The translations under genes were made by a program, and so were the position numbers. From assembly GCA_005885565.1 (NCBI GenBank), contig VAXK01000208.1:1-19505 (forward strand): 19,505 nucleotides of DNA, given 5' to 3'. Source of the stretch: Actinomycetota bacterium (GTDB lineage: Bacteria; Actinomycetota; Thermoleophilia; Gaiellales; Gaiellaceae). The first letter of the stretch is position 1; each line of letters begins with the position of its first letter. The notes below the pieces were generated by a model. The model searched no databases, was not told the DNA's origin, and saw nothing but the letters and a program-made list of their open reading frames with translations. Below are positions 17,301-19,505 of the stretch, piece after piece.

Positions 17301-18840
17301 CGCGATAGGCGAGCACCTGCGTCGGCATCGCGTCGCGGACGATGCGCGCGATCGTCGCCGCGTAGAGCGCCGCCTTCTCGTCCTTCGACGAGCCCGGGAT
17401 CGAAGGCGGGAAGAGCTGTTCCTCCGGGACGTCGGGGCGCGTCACGATCTCCTTCCAATCGTCCTCCGTGAACCGGGCGAGCTCTGCGAGCGACGAGAAC
17501 TCGCCCCTCTCCTGCATCTGCTGGAGCGTGCGGACGAGCGGCAGGTGGTTGCCGGTCAGCACGGCGAGCTGCAGCGTCGTCTGGACGCGAGGGACGGCGT
17601 CGCCGAGCTCGGGCTTCTCCGCGAGCGCGTGCCAGAAGTCCTTGATCGAGCCCTTCGAGCTCACGTACTCGTGGAGGAACGAGCCCACCAGCTGCTCGTC
17701 CAGCACCGTGCCGAGCACCGCCCCGAGCGGAGTCGTCCCGTTTGCCGCCTGGGTGGCGCCGGCGTACCGCGCGGCTTCACGGCGCAGGCCCGCCTGGACG
17801 TCGTCGAGCTGGTCGTGGAGGCGGCCGGGGATCATGCCCGCGGCGATCGCGGCGCTCAAAGCCTGGCGCTGCACGGACGGATCGACCGCCAGGAGCTCCG
17901 CGAGGTTGGTCGGCTGCTGCTGACGGACGAGCCCGTAGAAGACCTCCGGCGGCAGATCCGTCTTCGCCGCGAGCTTGTGGGAGACGACGAGCGCCGCGAC
18001 GCGATCGAGGGGCTGACCCGTCTTTCCCGCGAGGAGAGTGACGTCGTGCTGCTCGTCGTCCTCGACGAGGTCGCCGATCGCAACGCCGTCGAGGAGCGGC
18101 TCGAGCTCGGACGTCAGCTGCTCGTACTCCGACCAGGTCCGCTCCGGCCCGCCGTCGACGAGAAGCCGCACCTTCACGATCCGCTGCGCCTTGAAGATCA
18201 CGCGCGACTCGGCGAGCGGCTCTTCCTGGTTCGGCTGCTTGCCGCCCACGGAGCGATAGGCGCGCACCACGAGGTCCGGGCTTCGCTTCTCCTTCCGTGC
18301 GACCCCGTCGAGCGAGTAGTAGATCTCGAAGGCGCCCTGCGCGTCGGTCGTCGCAAGACCGAGGATCGACTCGGTGCGGAGCTCCTTGTCGACGGCGACG
18401 ACGCCGACGCCCTCGATCGGGAGGCCGCCCTTGTAGCGGACGTCGCCGCGGACGAGGAACTGGAACTCGGGGGGCGTTTGACCGCCGTTCGGGGGCTCGG
18501 CGCCGCCGTCCGGCGGCCCCACCTCCTCGCCGGGACCATTGCCGCTGCCGCCACTGCCCTCGTCCTTTCCGCCCGCGACGGGATCCGCGGGGCGAACGCC
18601 GACGGGACCGGCGCGCAGCCCCAGCAACGCCAGCGTCGGCTCGTCGACGGTGCCGGTCGGCTCGATGCCGGCCTCGGCCTGCAGGCGCCTCACGGCGGCC
18701 TCGGTCGTGTCGCCGAACCGTTGTCGCGCGAGCTCGTCGTCGGCGACGACGTGGCCGAGCTCGCCGAGCCGCCGGTGCAGCTCGGACACTGCCTCGCCGA
18801 CGCTGCCGAGCGAGAGTGGTCTGCCTTCGGGAGTCGTCAT
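8305..18840 (-). CDS. Giant Tc-toxin A subunit with N-terminal peptidoglycan-binding domain
   Basis: 3511 residues, about 1000 longer than classical TcdA/TccA-B subunits. Order: a peptidoglycan-binding domain (about 8-73, ending TGTVDEPTLALL); a Gly/Pro-rich linker (76-125); a beta-sandwich (about 126-228); and the VRP1-like helical shell with the TcA hallmark LFGSVSLCECEDCRAIDSPA near 668-688. A phage-tail-fibre-like insert follows at about 914-1012, and two tandem ~80-residue repeats at about 1393-1535. The ABC-toxin N-terminal region is at about 1917-2010 (YRVWQANRKIFLYPENWL) and the neuraminidase-like region at about 2010-2090. WFHFIFDPTDSS is near 2555. A coiled-coil and pore section spans about 2840-3000, with a hydrophobic stretch near 2950-2990, and the TcB-binding C-terminus is from about 3050. 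Tc A subunits form pentameric bell-shaped injectors of TcB-TcC toxin. No signal peptide is seen. The start ATG has AGGAG 5 nt upstream. No TcB/TcC is in the window. Confidence 0.93.
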   Translation of the reverse strand: MTTPEGRPLSLGSVGEAVSELHRRLGELGHVVADDELARQRFGDTTEAAVRRLQAEAGIEPTGTVDEPTLALLGLRAGPVGVRPADPVAGGKDEGSGGSGNGPGEEVGPPDGGAEPPNGGQTPPEFQFLVRGDVRYKGGLPIEGVGVVAVDKELRTESILGLATTDAQGAFEIYYSLDGVARKEKRSPDLVVRAYRSVGGKQPNQEEPLAESRVIFKAQRIVKVRLLVDGGPERTWSEYEQLTSELEPLLDGVAIGDLVEDDEQHDVTLLAGKTGQPLDRVAALVVSHKLAAKTDLPPEVFYGLVRQQQPTNLAELLAVDPSVQRQALSAAIAAGMIPGRLHDQLDDVQAGLRREAARYAGATQAANGTTPLGAVLGTVLDEQLVGSFLHEYVSSKGSIKDFWHALAEKPELGDAVPRVQTTLQLAVLTGNHLPLVRTLQQMQERGEFSSLAELARFTEDDWKEIVTRPDVPEEQLFPPSIPGSSKDEKAALYAATIARIVRDAMPTQVLAYRAQADDSAHSDVRRFWANVTSGRNGFQLGRGPVGDYLDQHPALLEGVEDRDGLVAALGVTQRLFKATTVYGEQKALVDAGLDSSLAIARLSQGVFVQRFSDTPMSTERAMLVYKKAASVAATALNLAATYSPSFNRTPMTVVKPPAKQDIPDLETLFGSVSLCECEDCRAIDSPAAYLAEMLAFLKERTQQQTNARDILFERRPDLGELELTCANTNTPLPYVDLVNELLENAIAPFAPFDLPNVVAAELDGATISQTLRTAFAGHGIAVAQASVVVVVKPGERWFVTDHSTLYPILKQGGGAPRVLALAYQTGKSAEELRASPEHVNPAAYAALRAALYPWSLPFDLWWEEARTYLGHLGVQRHELMAEFSRLDRSAALKDLGIASEYLGLTRVEQELVTGGLRARVATTGNLPARSGTPAIDGVATANGDVVLVKDQADATENGLYVVQGGAWTPFSEAGESDVVAVVEGATNAATTWLVRPVAAGVQATKVGPWQLWGLQQVGNQIEHFDPAHPDAPVTTALDWLDALRWVRQFMRRAGLEYEDLVQLLETSYVNPGAIVRIESADATDVTTCDLSRLVLTHLDAHVVDRAHRFVRLWRRLGWSMTDLDKAISGLGGGVGDVNLRLNEALLVKLSHVRRLHTELGLSIEEAVAFWAPIDIAGDDSLYARLFLNPALTPVDPAFVLAGNELAIVAGDPADAKISRHVPTILAALSISAEELASLQSGVLANDDLTLANLSALHRHTVLARGLTLPIAESLTLQALAGINPFDAGHTEDALLFADLVARVRASGFTAADLDYLLFQRSADLSALDPTEDAIAQLLDELRRGLLKIRDATTARPDPAGALTERTLTASLWPSTLVRDVVATLGGTVTYSAALAALPGGLTFPAPLASRVSYDGTAGELRIVGPLSTLERDALLGLSADAPYQAAVTELFAAPREFVGSEMRAYEWPQVSADLAALPAGLTLPRELRDRIYYDAPAQKLRFNGYMTADEETALEALSADAAYRAAIQALRAARLTVALDATNRFLGSADADQLFDVAQLPVDRFAAVLERLLAHQRTTGSRRLVIRQLGESLRLESRLMEKLLVQELPSLSTPGSPAMADFLASAFAESNPSVALTAAGFPNQFKTFVRLQKIGLLVKKLRLTGRQLEWLDEYGAQVPQRTVPWIHGAPVRVRWLRLQDLPADVEARAPARFAEWLRLVDLSLLTPAVPGGEISLSEIFALARDQTLAGPALRAALLQKLSERTGWDVGELTYLASANVLDLTSPDDFQDEVGLTRIVACRRRMRRLGASSEQIRAWAKAQPTTADAEAIRGAAKAVYEADAWLEVAKPLRDELRKKQRDALVAYLLAPHPGPAPPTWADENQLYAHFLIDVEMDPCMTTSRLKQALSSVQLFVQRCRMNLEHEVVADDSTDAGWPMWTWMKNYRVWQANRKIFLYPENWLQPELRDDKTPFFLELENALLQGDVTTEAAEDAFMSYLEELDEVARLEIAGMYYESGAGGSPDILHVFGRTHGRPPVYYYRQWVGQARWTPWERVGLDINEAQVVPVIWNRRLFLFWPVFTEVTDQKSPPPDKPVSPTKHFELQIAWSERKHNRWQAKKVTPDTMKIRSNVPVDDSLADHGRSNHVFRVAIEGAGLHLWYEYDNPSTSFPSRYGSGPQVSNFASVNGFHFLGCDEKLEIFTTSITGLFEPTGTVVDGMFFTERGSSLLNLPTATSPVEGVALNRSPGRFSLLYAHQDGYLTGTRPFFFQDDVKTYFVVPRMTQVVEWIWTNPDWIDPFYVDVIKQLYYEPPPIPDPLGPVEQLFDPVPIEEALAKVDVERVAQPPVVAVGREAAAPAVHALSAAAPVVEEQMRARVEAVIARRTTTFPERTLAVRKTQAAKAIASRKKTDYVVSKGDQAVLPLGDYIDGSRILKLGTLTPVVKNVRRYTFMAFQHPYVCSFMQELNRVGVAGLLKRSTQLQLAKVFKSRYWPSILVEKGDPTTEDKYPVEDVEFTYAGAYAPYNWELFFHVPMLIASKLSQNQRFEDAQRWFHFIFDPTDSSATDVPAKYWRTRPFYEQRDYLKQRIDKLLEQLAKGVPDEELTREVDEWLANPFKPFVVARLRTVAFQKMVVMRYLDNLIAWGDQLFRRDTIESINEATQLYVLAAEILGPKPVTIPPRAEPEVQTYNSLDPKFNALTDKLVDIEQLVGSPRPDSVLLPLDGPPLPIPQMLYFCVPPNDMLLSYWDTVAGRLFKIRHCMNIEGVVRQLPLFEPPIDPALLVKAAAAGIDLSSALGDVAAPMPAYRFATLRQTASELCGEVKALGAALLAALEARDGDALSLLRSQHETALLKRVEQVREQEADEATQQIAALRRSREPAVARYVHYQKLLGVQSPVVPAEGQTVPDATVSSNAAIAEEEGIKMVEREKNELAKLKDSHDEQHTAAQWEFGASIANTLPTMSMSFAPWGIGATMTSPNWGAALLGIAGVYHAKGATDAYDASRAGRLGQFVLREHDWALQANLAAREIMSVDQQIVAAQIREQIAALHLADHRKQIDEAEEIDELLHTKFTNQELYDWRVTQISAVYFQSYQLAYDLAKRAERAFRAELGLADSSFVQFGYWDSLKKGLLAGERLHQDVNRMEVAYLEQNVREYELTKHVSLASLNPEALISLRETGSCFVELPEAIFDLDHPGHYMRRIKSVGVSLPCTTGPYTSVGCKLTLLSNRVRVDPRPTPGYAETKPQDKRFKTDSGGIQSIVTSTAREDTGLFELDLHDARYLPFEYTGAISSWRVELPGTFRQFDYRTISDLVLHVRYHARDGGEPLKKAAVDSLTQTLKAMEVEQGKTGLFRGISGREFPDAWQRFLFKPPSEAGSQQLELLLPKERFAGFLQDPKDPKTPKIDSIVLFVVLKPGTDYDDTDPLTFVIHTPGDTQQKIVSLKAVETAVGGLPAMEASFGAAVPLSATDPWVVELQASPDALRDEIDVDGATVKRLKTDLVRDVGLLCHYTF
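14235..14660 (-). repeat. Tandem ~80-residue protein repeat within the Tc A subunit
   Basis: Two consecutive units in the toxin protein (about residues 1393-1535) share the pattern ALPxGLTxP, RxxYD, a short hydrophobic strand, a TxxE helix, then LSADAxYxAAxxxLxAA. Unit one reads ALPGGLTFP, SADAPYQAAV; unit two reads ALPAGLTLP, SADAAYRAAI. The period is about 81 codons. The units look like an internal duplication that has diverged at DNA level. Confidence 0.75.
15805..16100 (-). other. Region encoding a phage-tail-fibre-like module inside the Tc A subunit
   Basis: The encoded segment (about residues 914-1012) reads RVATTGNLPARSG, IDGVATANGDVVLVKDQ, ENGLYVVQGGAWTP and VVEGATNAATTW. This is the signature of a small beta module common in phage tail fibres and tip proteins (pattern ATTxNI, TIDGV, GDRVLVKNQT, NGIYVV, GAWTR, VTEGTTNA). 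It interrupts the otherwise helical shell region, where insect-toxin A subunits carry their receptor-binding domains. Confidence 0.75.
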
Positions 18841-18845
18841 GTCGT

Positions 18846-18850
18846 CTCCT
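18846..18850 (-). promoter_or_regulatory. Ribosome binding site of the Tc A subunit gene
   Basis: AGGAG on the minus strand with a 5-nt spacer to the ATG at 18840. Its first base is the last base of the upstream gene's TGA stop, so the upstream gene and the toxin gene are in one transcript and probably translationally coupled. Confidence 0.8.
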
Positions 18851-19505
18851 CAGCGGGTCAGGGTCAGGGACGCCCCGACGTACCAGCCGGCGGGGGTGCT
18901 CGTCGATTGGTGATAGAGGACGGTGTCGAGACCGGGAACCGCGCCGAGCGGGAACGGGAGCGGCGGATGCTCGAGGTTGTAGTCCTGAACGGAAGCCCGC
19001 GGCGCGAAGCCGACCGAGAAGATGCTCGACCCTGTACTGGACGTCGCGAAGTGCGAGTAGCCGAGCGCGAAGCCGGGCTCGAAGACGCCGATCGTCCCGG
19101 CTGCCGCGCCCGAGTACCCCGGCGGGTCGAAGAGGCGCGGCGAGATCGTGGACGGGTCGGTCGAGCGCGTCGCCGTCATGTTCGGCGGCCGGAAGCGTTC
19201 GAAGGGGTCGATCTTCGGCGTGAGCCCGAGCGGGCCGACGAGCGGCCCGAAGTAGTTGCCCTGCGCGCGGAATCCCTGGCTGCTGTCGAGTGAGAGCGTG
19301 CCCCAGGCGACGGCGACGGGGGGCAATGCCGCATGGAAGTTCCCGCTCAGGCTGTAGGTCGAGCCCGAGAACGTGCCGGTCGCCGAGGCGCCGCCGATCA
19401 CGGTCGCGGGACCGGTTCCGAGGCTGGGGATCCCGACGGAGGCGTGGAAATCGAGGGCGCCCTCGGTGCCGCGCGCGTCGGCCGAGAGGCTGAAAGCGCC
19501 GACCG
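18850..19505 (-). CDS. Unrecognised beta-rich protein, C-terminal part (5' end beyond window)
   Basis: The frame is open from the right edge to a TGA at 18850-18852, giving 217 complete codons plus part of one. A GTG at 19401 is in frame, but the reading continues upstream in the same style (VGAFSLSADARGTEGAL), so the gene is most likely longer. The sequence is rich in Gly, Ser, Thr and Ala, with alternating polar/hydrophobic stretches such as ATGTFSGSTYSLSGNFHAAL and a final GWYVGASLTLTR. That suggests a beta-sheet, solenoid or barrel-like protein; no cysteines, no membrane helix and no family I can name. It is the first gene in the window of the toxin operon, 9 nt upstream of the Tc A subunit, and may be a companion surface or carrier protein. 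Confidence 0.75.
   Translation of the reverse strand, partial: VGAFSLSADARGTEGALDFHASVGIPSLGTGPATVIGGASATGTFSGSTYSLSGNFHAALPPVAVAWGTLSLDSSQGFRAQGNYFGPLVGPLGLTPKIDPFERFRPPNMTATRSTDPSTISPRLFDPPGYSGAAAGTIGVFEPGFALGYSHFATSSTGSSIFSVGFAPRASVQDYNLEHPPLPFPLGAVPGLDTVLYHQSTSTPAGWYVGASLTLTR

Noticed and set aside
17185..19293. Plus-strand open frame of 702 codons
   Set aside because: It crosses two minus-strand genes and the short gap between them, and has shadow composition without recognisable domains.
1..19505. CRISPR arrays, rRNA genes, insertion sequences with terminal inverted repeats
   Set aside because: No regularly spaced repeats, rRNA-like sequence or transposase motifs were seen on reading the window.

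Overview
The window is very GC-rich (single lines I counted run from about 60 to 80 % G+C). It reads like a chromosomal segment of a high-GC bacterium, most plausibly an actinobacterium of the Thermoleophilia type. This rests on GTG/TTG starts, the protein style and a tRNA gene without an encoded CCA end; it is an inference, and a myxobacterial or other high-GC origin is not excluded. The selenocysteine tRNA shows that the organism, or its recent ancestor, makes selenoproteins. No Sec-encoded TGA is seen in the genes of this window.

Left part (1-2387): the 5' two thirds of a hydantoinase/oxoprolinase (HyuA-type) gene runs off the left edge. Divergent from it is a HhH-GPD (AlkA-like) DNA glycosylase, followed 9 nt later by selC, a canonical long-arm tRNA-Sec with anticodon TCA.

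Middle part (2376-6269): directly downstream of selC lies a 47 % G+C patch and then a two-gene operon on the minus strand. It encodes a flavin L-amino-acid oxidase and a thiamine-diphosphate 2-keto-acid decarboxylase, with 2 nt between them. Together they would turn an (aromatic) amino acid into a 2-keto acid and then an aldehyde, an Ehrlich/indole-3-pyruvate type route. The last 12 nt of the tRNA gene plus the next two bases recur as a perfect 14-bp direct repeat at 6256-6269, beyond the cassette. This is the layout expected of an element integrated in the 3' end of a tRNA gene, although no integrase remains between the repeats.

Right part (6325-19505): four genes on the minus strand are packed like one operon, in order of transcription. 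First is the 3' part of an unrecognised beta-rich protein. Second is a giant 3511-residue Tc-toxin A subunit with an N-terminal peptidoglycan-binding domain, a phage-tail-fibre-like insert and a tandem repeat. Third is a 343-residue protein with a possible ABBA-prenyltransferase-like pattern. Fourth is a fusion of a minimal nucleotidyltransferase domain to a Hen1-type RNA 3'-terminal 2'-O-methyltransferase. Junctions are 9 nt, a 29-nt overlap and a 4-nt ATGA overlap. No TcB/TcC partner and no Pnkp (the usual Hen1 partner) is in the window. The coupling of a wall-binding Tc subunit to an NTase-Hen1 RNA-end enzyme is the most novel arrangement here; a functional link between them is inference from gene order only.
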